Source: Protonemura montana (lineage: Eukaryota > Arthropoda > Insecta > Plecoptera > Nemouridae). From it: 64,000 nt of DNA. The translations under genes were made by a program, and so were the position numbers. Position 1 is the first letter of the stretch. Every line of letters begins with the position of its first letter. The notes under the pieces were generated by a model that made no database searches, was not told where the DNA came from, and saw only the letters and a list, made by a program, of their open reading frames with translations. Location of the stretch: assembly GCA_947568835.1 (NCBI GenBank), contig OX387606.1, forward strand, positions 15,748,001 to 15,812,000, in the 5' to 3' direction. Shown piece by piece: positions 34,501 to 42,425 of this stretch.

Positions 34501-36035
34501 TTCAAAAATGTGTATACCAAGTAAGGGTTTCAAACCTCGGTCTCCAGTCTAGCATTTGTGCTAATTTCACACGTATTTTGAGAAGATTTTAGAGCGTTTG
34601 ATGAGAATGACAAATCCCCATAGAGTTAAGAATACAAATACTCTGCTTAGGCCCGATTTCACCAATAATGAGTTAAACCTGGTTTGAACCGAGTTTCCCT
34701 AACGATGGTTCAAAAGTTAAACCTGGTTCAAACTCTGGCTAAAAAAAATGGATTTCACCAACATATTTAGCCGAAGTTTAGCCAAACCTCCGTCAAACCG
34801 GCGTTACGATGCAATGTTGCCATATTACCTGGCAACTATGAATAGAGACGTATGTGATTGGCTTAAAATTCGAGCAAGTTTAAACAGAACGGCGGCAGCT
34901 GTCAGAATATGCAAGCCTGCAAGTTTTCCTGGTCTACACTAAACATGTCAAACAAATTGTCTCGTGGCAGTAATTACATAGAGAGTGATAAAGCCCTACT
35001 TATTGATTGTGTTGAGAAATTAAAACATATAATAGAAAACAAGAAAACTGATTCAACATCTATTGATGTAAAAGATAATGATTGATAATGATAATCTATT
35101 GATGTAACAATGCGATCCAGCAACATCAACACAGATGCCTTCGAAATGCGAAAATGCTTCACGAAATCTGTGTCATCGTAAATGTCAAAATAATTCGGTC
35201 TTTCTTGATGAACTCTAGGACGACGGACTGGTTGTTGTAGAAACGCTATAATTTCTTCGTCGTCATCACTTGGAATTTCAATGTCCGAGATATATCCAGC
35301 CATATCGCCTGTAAAGTATTAATTTTCACGAGACAACGCTGAACAAAATAGTTATATCTCGAAATTGACATCTCGATACAATGTTTACGGTTTACATCTC
35401 CTAGGCTTGAGACAAAATTCATTACTTACCTTTTTATTACTTCAAATGTTTTAATCAGAGAACAAGAAAAAGTCACGACTGAAATATTGTGTATAAACTT
35501 ACTTTCTCACAATGCAGCAGGGTAATATTCGATGTCTTCACGGTGACAGCTAGCTACTGACACAAAGGAGCGGCCATATTGCTTTTGCGCGTTTGGCGCT
35601 AAACGCGACTTAAACCGCAGAATTTCTCGGTTTAAATATTTGCTCGAACAGAGCAAATTTGATCGGTCATTTTGTTTGGTGAAATCCGTCAAAAGTGATA
35701 AACTCGGTTTAAGCGTTTTAAACTAGGTTCAAACCAAGTTTAAAGTTTGGTGAAATCGGGCCTCATACGCGCTTACAAAATTGAAATAATAACTAACAGG
35801 AGTGTCTTCTCTTGGCAGCATTTGAGAGAACAATAAGAAGTCTTCAACGACATAACAGTGCCCGTACCTGAATGGCCTTCTTGGCCAGCTTTGGCAGCAA
35901 CGTTTCGGCGTACACCTGATGGGTGCTGAACGCGGGGGCGTCTACAGTAGCCTGCCGTCGAATCTCCTCCCATTTTTCCTCGCCGTATGCAGACTTGATG
36001 TACTCGGAGAGATTTTCCAGGAGGAGGCCGTACAT
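16020..36035 (-). CDS. Gyc88E: Atypical soluble guanylyl cyclase, Gyc-88E type, complete (12 coding exons, 867 aa)
   Basis: Heme-containing cytosolic enzyme converting GTP to cGMP; the insect family responds mainly to lowered oxygen and can act as a homodimer. Exons 5'-3': 36035-35868, 30572-30446, 28083-27929, 26670-26462, 24356-24233, 24114-23949, 23119-22993, 22627-22423, 22300-22154, 21684-21324, 19347-19108, 16594-16020; phases agree throughout. The H-NOX domain has proximal His104 and the YxSxR motif (Tyr133, Ser135, Arg137). HNOBA and coiled coil occupy about 220-427. The cyclase domain has metal-binding Asp438 and Asp482, guanine-specifying Glu478 and Cys548, and Asn555/Arg559, so both half-sites needed for a homodimer are present. 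Residues 597-867 form a divergent Ser/Pro-rich tail. Start context ACGAAAATG fits. Least certain is the last exon's 3' boundary. Confidence 0.95.
16760..16830 (+). mobile_element. Possible DNA-transposon terminus
   Basis: Begins CAGTGGCGTGGTTAGGGGGG, which resembles the CAGTGGCGTA..AGGGG ends common to hAT-like and related DNA transposons. I see no matching opposite end, so only a fragment can be claimed. Confidence 0.25.
16945..17385. mobile_element. Palindromic MITE with several TGACGTCA sites
   Basis: Terminal inverted repeats AATAGGGAAATCTC at 16945 and, reversed, ending at 17385. The 441-bp interior has no ORF but carries at least four GACGTCA cores (near 17121, 17140, 17194 and 17203). 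No clear target duplication. Family not identified. Confidence 0.65.
18470..18630 (-). mobile_element. tRNA-derived SINE
   Basis: On the minus strand from 18620 an A-box-like segment AGCGCTGTGGTCAATGCGGT is followed by a B box GGTTCGAGCCC (18575-18565). The cloverleaf is degenerate, so this is a SINE head rather than a tRNA gene. The 3' body extent below 18540 is a guess. Confidence 0.55.
19108..19347 (-). CDS. Gyc88E: Gyc-88E exon 11 (end of cyclase domain and tail, residues 597-677)
   Basis: [20 protein letters not shown] closes the cyclase domain. A Ser/Gly/Pro-rich tail follows. The frame meets TGA at 19099, nine bases past a donor G|GTAGGA of phase 1 that joins in frame to the next exon; stopping at that TGA is the alternative ending. 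Confidence 0.85.
19348..21323. other. Gyc-88E intron 10
   Basis: AT-rich; contains one foldback element (20571-20946). No other gene seen. Confidence 0.6.
20571..20946. mobile_element. Foldback element, copy 1
   Basis: Two ~150-165-bp arms in inverted orientation (about 20571-20737 and 20797-20946) around a short unique spacer. Arms share AAACTATTTGAACTGGG, AAATTTACCGACGTTTCG and ACATAAAATTATAACAATTA. Each arm has a small hairpin (GTAAC..GTTAC) followed by GAAACGTC. A ~55-base outer segment (to about 21005) is shared with other copies but lies on one side only. Non-coding fossil; family not certain. Confidence 0.75.
21324..21684 (-). CDS. Gyc88E: Gyc-88E exon 10 (cyclase core, residues 477-597)
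   Basis: [15 protein letters not shown] (Glu478, Asp482), [36 protein letters not shown] (Cys548, Asn555, Arg559) and SVKGKG at the end. All catalytic positions present. Donor G|GTGAGT, phase 1. Confidence 0.96.
22148..22153 (-). other. Gyc88E: GC-type 5' splice site in Gyc-88E
   Basis: AAG|GCAAGT, consensus except for the C at position +2; required by the conserved [11 protein letters not shown] junction. Confidence 0.88.
22154..22300 (-). CDS. Gyc88E: Gyc-88E exon 9 (cyclase domain start, residues 428-476), GC donor
   Basis: [20 protein letters not shown] contains metal-binding Asp438. The exon ends RHEVYK, followed by a GCAAGT donor; this joins to VETIGDAY exactly as in relatives. The nearby GT (at VYK) would delete three conserved residues. 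Confidence 0.93.
22423..22627 (-). CDS. Gyc88E: Gyc-88E exon 8 (coiled-coil signalling helix, residues 359-427)
   Basis: [19 protein letters not shown], a charged heptad-like helix, then [20 protein letters not shown] and NPIDTCE. This is the dimerising coiled coil that passes the heme signal to the cyclase domain. Confidence 0.95.
22993..23119 (-). CDS. Gyc88E: Gyc-88E exon 7 (HNOBA end, residues 317-359)
   Basis: [20 protein letters not shown] and [15 protein letters not shown], strongly conserved in Gyc-88E. Acceptor TTTCAG, donor GTAAGG, phase 2. Confidence 0.95.
23949..24114 (-). CDS. Gyc88E: Gyc-88E exon 6 (acidic linker, residues 262-317)
   Basis: [16 protein letters not shown], then a lineage-specific charged stretch including [11 protein letters not shown]. 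Ends phase 1 at GTACGT. Confidence 0.9.
24233..24356 (-). CDS. Gyc88E: Gyc-88E exon 5 (HNOBA, residues 220-261)
   Basis: [20 protein letters not shown] and [17 protein letters not shown] match the HNOBA (PAS-like) region of Gyc-88E. Acceptor TTTTAG, donor ACG|GTAAGA. Confidence 0.95.
24357..26461. other. Gyc-88E intron 4
   Basis: Contains foldback copy 2 (25575-25902). Otherwise AT-rich with no recognised feature. Confidence 0.6.
25575..25902. mobile_element. Foldback element, copy 2
   Basis: Same family as 20571-20946 in the opposite orientation. Outer segment GATGGTTTTTAGACTCATGT at 25577, then arms about 25629-25745 and 25760-25902 that are inverted repeats of each other. The spacer is almost absent. 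Confidence 0.75.
26462..26670 (-). CDS. Gyc88E: Gyc-88E exon 4 (end of H-NOX, residues 151-220)
   Basis: [20 protein letters not shown] and [17 protein letters not shown], then [18 protein letters not shown] linking to the HNOBA domain. Acceptor TCGTAG, donor GTAAGC, phase 2. Confidence 0.95.
26671..27928. other. Gyc-88E intron 3
   Basis: AT-rich intron without recognised elements; short open frames here look random. Confidence 0.6.
27929..28083 (-). CDS. Gyc88E: Gyc-88E exon 3 with heme ligand (residues 99-150)
   Basis: [20 protein letters not shown] holds the proximal heme histidine (His104); LHYRSKR gives the YxSxR heme-propionate motif. Donor GAG|GTAAAC. Confidence 0.95.
28084..30445. 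other. Gyc-88E intron 2
   Basis: AT-rich. A 90-codon plus-strand frame at 28366-28638 resembles no family I know and lacks splice or promoter support. Confidence 0.55.
30446..30572 (-). CDS. Gyc88E: Gyc-88E exon 2 (H-NOX, residues 57-99)
   Basis: [20 protein letters not shown] then [20 protein letters not shown], the H-NOX helices. Acceptor CATCAG, donor ACG|GTGAGC, phase 1. Confidence 0.95.
34456..34572. repeat. Short element with ~15-bp inverted ends
   Basis: AAAATTAGCACAGATG on the left and its approximate reverse complement CATTTGTGCTAATTT on the right, about 115 bp overall. Could be a tiny MITE; no target duplication seen. Confidence 0.3.
34945..35085 (+). pseudogene. Harbinger Myb/SANT-like protein, N-terminal fragment
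   Basis: 46 codons: [20 protein letters not shown], a helix rich in K/E, then [14 protein letters not shown]. The [17 protein letters not shown] pattern matches the start of the Myb/SANT-like DNA-binding domain of Harbinger second proteins. It is cut off at the internal deletion junction (about 35060-35105) and then meets a stop. Confidence 0.7.
35103..35303 (-). pseudogene. Harbinger transposase, N-terminal fragment
   Basis: [20 protein letters not shown], then [20 protein letters not shown] and [12 protein letters not shown], matching the N-terminus of HARBI1-like transposases (D-x-F..FR-[ILM]-SK). The DDE catalytic region is absent. Past about 35103 the frame runs into the other end of the element. 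Confidence 0.75.
35868..36035 (-). CDS. Gyc88E: Gyc-88E exon 1 (residues 1-56)
   Basis: [20 protein letters not shown] start of the H-NOX domain, 56 codons, donor CAG|GTACGG. An acceptor-like CCACAG ends at 36062, so an upstream untranslated exon is likely. Confidence 0.95.
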
Positions 36036-36061
36036 TTTCGTTCACTAGCGACGCTCGCACT

Positions 36062-38700
36062 CTGTGGACAATGAGAGAGATTCGATTAGTATTTTGTTTT
36101 GGAACACAGTTCCAATACTAAGTCTTAAGTTTCTGAAAAAATAGTTGTATGAGTCAGTGCACACAATTAGGAAGACTAAACGATTGATTTAAAAATATTT
36201 TATTTTAACAGCATATTTATTTAATACCCTTATCTTTATCAGCGATAAGCTCATTTGCATTGTTCATGGCATTTTAATAATCTAGGTGTATTTGATTTGC
36301 CAAATAATTACACTAAGATAAGCGGCGTGTGTCTTGAACTATGGAACTAATTATAACCATCCCTTAAATACCCCGTTACATTGCTCGTCGTTTACTAGCA
36401 CGTGTTCTAGACAATGTTTTACCACCCCTAAAATATGCCGACTATAGTCTTCACCCGTTTTGCAGAAAAACGTTTTGGTAAACAATGATGACCTACAATC
36501 TAATTTGACAGCCCCGTGCGATATCTCGTTGCTCACATACACAATGAAACACATTATTTTGCTTCCTATCGAAACATTAAACAATCACATTTCACCGAAA
36601 AAGTGAAAAAAAAATCGCATCACTCCCATTCGCTGACAATCCGATTTCCCAGTAATTTCATGCTAATGAACGCTCTATGCTCTCAGCGCTCGTCACAGAG
36701 TGCCAATCTAGAACAACGCTGGCATTGGCGATCATTGAATTGATTGATTCGATTATCACGCACTCAAGGACAGCCCTTATTGCACGTTAATTGCCTGAAC
36801 AGGAAGGACGATGTTTGTTTCGCACGTGAAAGCCAAATTGTGAAATATGTGTCAGAGGAGAGACGTGGTTCTGACGGCTTCAAATCAAGTTAAATCTTCC
36901 AGCGTGGAAGACGCAGAGAGGCAGGGAGAGAGAAGTAATCTACTGTGAACTCATTGCAATCACAGAGTGTGCGTTCTAAAAATAAAATTTCAGTTTATTT
37001 CTGGAACAGCGGAGAAAAGAAGACGGGTACTGTGAACTGAAGGGTTTTCCTTTTTTCGCTGGTAGAAAATCATTTGTTCTTTAGATAGGTTTTGTTAGCG
37101 ACTTAAGAATCTACATTGACATTTTCTTATTTCTCTTTGTAAAATGTTCCCTCGCTTAGGTTGAGCCTCGTAGTTGAAAAAAAAACGCGATGAAATAAGC
37201 ATTAAATAAAACAATTTCCTTCGAGGTGGCCTTTAACGAGAACGTTAAGGCTCATTTGCCGGCATTAACCGTTTTTTGAGATTTTAATTTTTTAATTTGT
37301 TTAGTCCCAGTTTTGCAGTGGTTTGCTTACAGTTTAACAGTCCGCTAATTAGTTTTTTGCTTGGTAATGGCCATTCAGAGATATATTTGTTTGTTAACTG
37401 TCTGTTAATTTCTTAACGTGCCACTGAAAAAAAACCGGCACTACGTTTTTGAAGCTTTACAGGTGCCATAACTTATAAACTCTGATTCCAGGTGCAAAAC
37501 TCGAAATTCACACCCGTATCTCGCTCATTGTATAGACGGGGAGTTATAAACTAGAATATCACGAAATTTTGTCACATCTTTCAGGGGAATAAATTTCCCC
37601 TTGATCCTCCACCGTAGGTACGGTATGTATTTATACGCTAGTTCAGGAAAACAATGTTGTGTAAAGCTGCATCAATATTCATGGCACACAGCACGCCTCG
37701 GGCGGAGAGACCAAAGTACGGAAACGTCCTTCTTCCTTGCTTCCTTCCCTTTGCACAAGTGGCCGACACATTCCACATACAATATTTACAGGAACAGTGG
37801 AAACAGTCTTCAAAAAACTGCGACACTCGAGGTTCGAATAGCAATTTGACTTTTTGTTCTTGTATGACTTCTGAATTTTTACATACCAAGAAACAAGTTT
37901 GGAATTTTTCTCATGCGTACACTTTTCGCTATATAAAAATACAAAAATAACCCTTACCGGAATAAAAAACTGTTCCTAACTCAACCGATCACTTTTTGAA
38001 TAGGTACTAACACTGACTCACTGAGTCGATCACTCAAATTATAGATTCCAATACCGAAACGTTTCGAGAAAGAAAGATGTGAGAAGATTGACATCCACCA
38101 GCAGATTGCCAAGCTTATTGTCAAAAACCTGATACTTATATGACATGTCACATCTAATTCCATGATAGTAATTCATCATAGAAATTGAGGCCATACTAAA
38201 TGAGAACTCTCGCTTTTCAATATTGATTACAAGTTAAGTTTTGAATCTATCGAATTTTGTTAGTAAATCATGAAGGCAGCTTTCTGTTTCTTGGAGGAGA
38301 ATTATAAGAGGTTCCCTAAGGGTCGGCGTGCGCTTTGCTACGACTATTAACTAACAAGGAATCGAAGGAATCGAAGGACAGCCTGTAAAGGGACGAATAC
38401 TTCAGTTTAATGTAATGCCGTTCAGACACGAACGCGTTACCATCAACGCCAATCTATACACAGCGCGAGAGCCGCCGGAAAATGGAACCAGATCGCCCCC
38501 AAATCAGCTTAATTCCCCTTAATTATTTGTGATTGTCATTTAATTTTGGGTTTCTGCGCTATGGAGGTAAAAAAATGGAATGTAAGTTTGGGAAACAGTC
38601 GATTTCAATCGAGGTTTCACTTTCTTCTACTTACCTCTGCTTTCTTACTCAATGAATTCCGACAGGCACCTATTTCGTAGCCCATCAAAATAAAAACGAG
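36062..38700. other. Region upstream of the cyclase start
   Basis: Likely to hold the cyclase promoter or first untranslated exon, which I cannot place. AT-rich; no transposon with clear ends. Confidence 0.35.
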
Positions 38701-38770
38701 TGAACACCCAATCCAAACTCCAAAAATTACCATCAGCATTTTCAAAAACAAGTTGTGACAGATGTAAATT

Positions 38771-39004
38771 TTAATCCCGTCCGTTCCTTTCCGGAAAAAT
38801 ATGTGCTGCGTTTATTGACAAGGTGTCATTCTCCCTAATAACTGCAATCATCTTGAAATTCTTTCCTGATAATTCCAAGCGAAGGGCCAGGCACTCAGGA
38901 TAGACGTCCTCATTATGGTCCTCCCTTATACGCATGCTCGACGGTCCAATGGGAATTAACGTACCCTCTTTTGTGATTGGATTGTAACTAAATTGGATTG
39001 CCAA
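38771..39004 (-). CDS. Hypothetical small ORF (77 aa)
   Basis: Starts MAIQFSYNPITKEGTLIPIG and contains PECLALRLELSGKNFKMI and AVIRENDTLSINAAHIF. The alternating hydrophobic pattern looks protein-like, but I recognise no family. No signal peptide, no clear splice sites, no neighbours. Could be chance. Confidence 0.2.
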   Translation of the reverse strand: MAIQFSYNPITKEGTLIPIGPSSMRIREDHNEDVYPECLALRLELSGKNFKMIAVIRENDTLSINAAHIFPERNGRD

Positions 39005-41880
39005 GAATTTCTTGTTAAATACAAAAAAATACGCGCGTGTATGGATGAGTTTTTCTTCATAATATTTTGAAACTTATTTCATGAACCCCGGACAAGTAGG
39101 CCAGAAGGTCACTTGGGGAGAATGTGATACGCTAGATAAAATAATAATCTTGTAATTTTGGTTACGGAAAAGGTGTTTTTGTCGGTCGTTCCATTATTTA
39201 ATACAAGATAAAGAATTGGTATATTGGATATGACTCGTAAAAAAAACCCTTGCGGGACGTTTAGTGCTTTGGCATTTATGCCCTGGCAGCTGGCATTTAT
39301 GGGCATCGGTTTCGGGAACGAGTTGTATTCGATTTAGGTGTATTCCCCTTAGAGGTAATTTCGATCAAACGAAGGGAATCGCAATAAAAGAAAGGCAGTA
39401 TTTTTCTATCGGTGTTGTTTTCGATAATCATAAAATTTCGCGCTATAAACTCGAAAACATAGCGGATAAATAACGATCAATTATTTCCTTGTCACGCAAG
39501 TATTCGTTCATGCGAAATCACCTGTTGCAATGAATAACCCTAATGAAAAACTCTGAGCATTTAATTAATAACTCGGCATCTGTGGCGGACGCTTTCAATT
39601 CCTTCAAAGAAAAAGCGCACGCAAACGAATCAAGGGCTGTACGCACTTTCGCATAAAATATCAATTTGCTCGAGGGAAAAAAAGTGACTATTTGTCTTCC
39701 ACGTAACAAAAAAAAATCCTTGTCAACAACTCAGGAAAATACGAGAGGAAAGAAGAGTTTGCGCCGTGAGTATAATAAAGTAGCACGTTCACATTTTATA
39801 CGTTAGGCCAAGAAAAGTTTGGCCGTACACAGGATGCTATTTACGCCAATAAGGACCTCGATACGAGGAAAAAGGGCCAACTTTTCGAAGCAAAGTCATG
39901 CTGAGGTTCACGTCATTACACACACTGCGAAGCTAAAAATGTTTCATTCTCCTTCCATAAAGATTCATACCCGACTAGAGCGTGTAAAAAAGAAACGAAT
40001 ATAAATTGTCAAATTGAGTCGGTACCAAAGAATACGGTAGAAAGTTTACTCTTCGATGCAGTAAGCGAAGTGAAAATAAATGAGTGATATAGAAAAATGG
40101 TCGTACGCATCACGGCTGCTTTGGTACACGCATTTTGGTCCAATCGATTCACGAATGGAGGCAATGAACACGTAGAGGCTAAGCTACCTCTCAACCTATT
40201 TAGTTTTACGCTTTCTCCAAATTGAAGGTGTTTTGCAGGCAATCCAAGACAGTTGTTTGCTATTTGTCGACCGCATTATCCAACAGAAGAAGGAAAGTTG
40301 CTGTTTTCAGCCAGTCAAATATTCTTGTAGATAAAAGGAATTAATGTTTCCAAAAATATTTACATCCCTCTACATTTGTTTTAAGCTTTGTCGACTTTAT
40401 GCCACATGCCAATTGCTTGATTCTGTTGCTCATTTAGGAAATTAACGAAAGAAACACTGCATCTATGATGGTTTTTAGACTCATGTCTACTTGATTTATC
40501 CATAGCACTAGTTTTAAGAAAAACTATTTCAACTGGGTTTTGAATGCTAAGTAAAGGGCTACTAAATTTCCCGACGTTTTGTAACGTATACTAGTTACTT
40601 CTATAAGGGTAAGAGCAGTCCTGACAATTTTCCAATAACAAAAGAACCACATAAAATTATAACAGTTACCTAGTTCAAGCATCCTAAATGCATCTAAAGA
40701 AAATAATCAGGGACAATAACTTAAAAACTAATTTATGATGTATTTTCTGAAATAAGAACTCGAACACATTGGCGTTTTTTTAACTAACTAATTATGTGTT
40801 TGGAAAAAACGCCAATTTTTCGAGGTTGTCCTAACGTCCATCTAAAAGTCCACAGTTTTTTTTAATGAATCTTTGAAGTGTCAGGTATACTATTTCAGTT
40901 TCCAAGAGGTGCACGTAGTTTTGTCTGTGTTTAGAGACATGGTATTTTGTTTGTTCAAGATTTCCTGTCTTGGAATTAAACGCATGGCCGTAGCTCCAAC
41001 CGTTTGTGGAGGAGGTACATAGCAGCTACGTTTGCGCATTTCAGGTGTGGTTCATTGCCAGGGGCAGTGAAAATACTAAGAGACCACGCTGAAGAAAGCG
41101 GGTTGCGAATTAACTTTGAAAGAAATACGCAATTAGTAAAGAAGAAAGTGAAACATTAAATTATTTTAGTATTTTCCGTACAACACAGTATTTTCAAGAA
41201 GTGCCGTATTACACGAGTTTAAAATTGACAATTTTCTTTCCAAGCCGACAGTTAATTACATTTTTGAAAAATAGCATTCCAGTCGGATTCATTAGATTGT
41301 GTACTTGAGTGCGAACGCTTTTCGCGACCGGAAAATGGATGGAAAAGTCTCCGGCATCCTCCAGACAGTTGATATTTTCTAGGACCGCGGATGATGCTGA
41401 GCTAGGACATTGCCTCTCATAGAGTTGGTCATTAAATGTGATTTATTTCCTGAGTGAATTATGGATGGGAAAGAGTTACGGCAGTTTGTAACGGCGATTT
41501 ACATTATTTTCCTCGAGTTTCTCAGAAATTCCGTAGGTATAAGCGTTGCAGAAGGAAGTAAGTTTACAAAATTATTTTCGTTTTTGTACAGAAAATACAG
41601 TTATAGTTTTCGTGGCATATAACCGGTGACAAAATTAACTCGAGGAGATAAAGTTTTTTTCGTGGAGAAAAATGTTGCCATACGAATCAATTCTGGTGAG
41701 AATGTGCCAACAGGAGTTAGTAAAAAGCCGTTATTTCTTCTCGCTGAGTTTAAATTTCGGGGAGAATAAAAGGCACCTCACCAAAACTTTTCGAATACAT
41801 CCTAAATTTGTCACGTACAGACCCAATATCTTGAATATTCAAAGAATTCGCTCAATGAAAATTGACTTAAATGAGTTATA
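39005..41880. other. Gene-free region
   Basis: Apart from foldback copy 3 and a short hairpin at 40768-40823 (ATTGGCGTTTTTTT and its complement) nothing is recognised. Confidence 0.4.
40466..40678 (+). mobile_element. Foldback element, copy 3 (one arm)
   Basis: Outer segment GATGGTTTTTAGACTCATGT, then one arm with AAACTATTTCAACTGGG, AAATTTCCCGACGTTTTG and AACAAAAGAACCACATAAAA. The second arm is missing. Same orientation as copy 2. Confidence 0.7.
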
Positions 41881-41886
41881 ACTCTC

Positions 41887-41919
<33 letters not shown>

Positions 41920-41920
41920 A

Positions 41921-41960
<40 letters not shown>

Positions 41961-41975
41961 TCTATCTATTATATT
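41887..41975 (+). repeat. TCTA microsatellite
   Basis: About 20 imperfect TCTA units, ending in TATTCTATCTATTATATTC next to the repeat that follows. Confidence 0.95.
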
Positions 41976-42425
41976 CTACTTATAATAAAGCGCCTGTGTG
42001 TGAGTTTACTTTCCGCAAAAACTTTCTGCGTTTCTGCAGTTTTTGAGATTTTCATTCGAACATTTTGAAAAGTCTTGCAATTAAAGTTTTGCATTGTGTA
42101 GAGCTCGTGACACCCGCGGGGTAATTTTGGGCTCTTTTTGGGGGTACATTTTGGTAATTTTTTAACTTTTTGGTCAATTTTTTTTTTTTTTTGGGAAAAC
42201 CTTTGTTTAACTTGCGGACTCAAAAAGTTCGACGATTTTGCGATTTGGGCCGCCAATGGAGGGGAAATCCAAAAAACTGAAATATTGTTCTTTTCTTTCG
42301 ATTTCTTTTCATTCTGTTCCATACTCTTTATATTACGTCTTTGAAAGTTGAGAAGCTTGCTGAAATTGACGTTTTGCAGTGTGTAGTTACTGTTCCCACA
42401 TCCGGGGGGCAATTTTGGGCAAAAT
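41976..42425 (+). repeat. Helitron-like interspersed repeat with internal duplication
   Basis: Begins TATAATAAAGCGCCTGTGTG after the TCTA run, an arrangement common at non-autonomous Helitron 5' ends. Two related ~100-base blocks lie about 295 bases apart, each ending in a GTTTTGCA(T/G)TGTGTAG...CAATTTTGGGC-like segment (about 42020-42125 and 42320-42420). No 3' CTRR end identified. A minus-strand open frame across it is compositional. Confidence 0.4.

Larger units (their letters stand above)
34650..35762. mobile_element. PIF/Harbinger transposon, internally deleted
   Basis: Terminal inverted repeats GGCCCGATTTCACCAA at both edges, with subterminal TTAAACCTGGTT-type repeats. Flanks TTA and TCA are close to the 3-bp TWA target duplication of the superfamily. 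Inside are the beginnings of the two genes usual for autonomous Harbingers, in convergent order: a Myb/SANT-like protein (34945, plus) and a transposase (35303, minus). About 1.1 kb remains of an expected 3 kb or more. Confidence 0.85.
30573..35867. other. Gyc-88E intron 1 (~5.3 kb)
   Basis: Largest intron of the gene. It contains the Harbinger derivative (34650-35762) and a short inverted-repeat pair at 34456-34572. The remainder is AT-rich with no gene seen. Confidence 0.6.

Noticed and set aside
42138-42412. Overlapping open frames in the Helitron-like repeat
   Set aside because: Phe/Lys-rich translation of T- and A-runs; low complexity.
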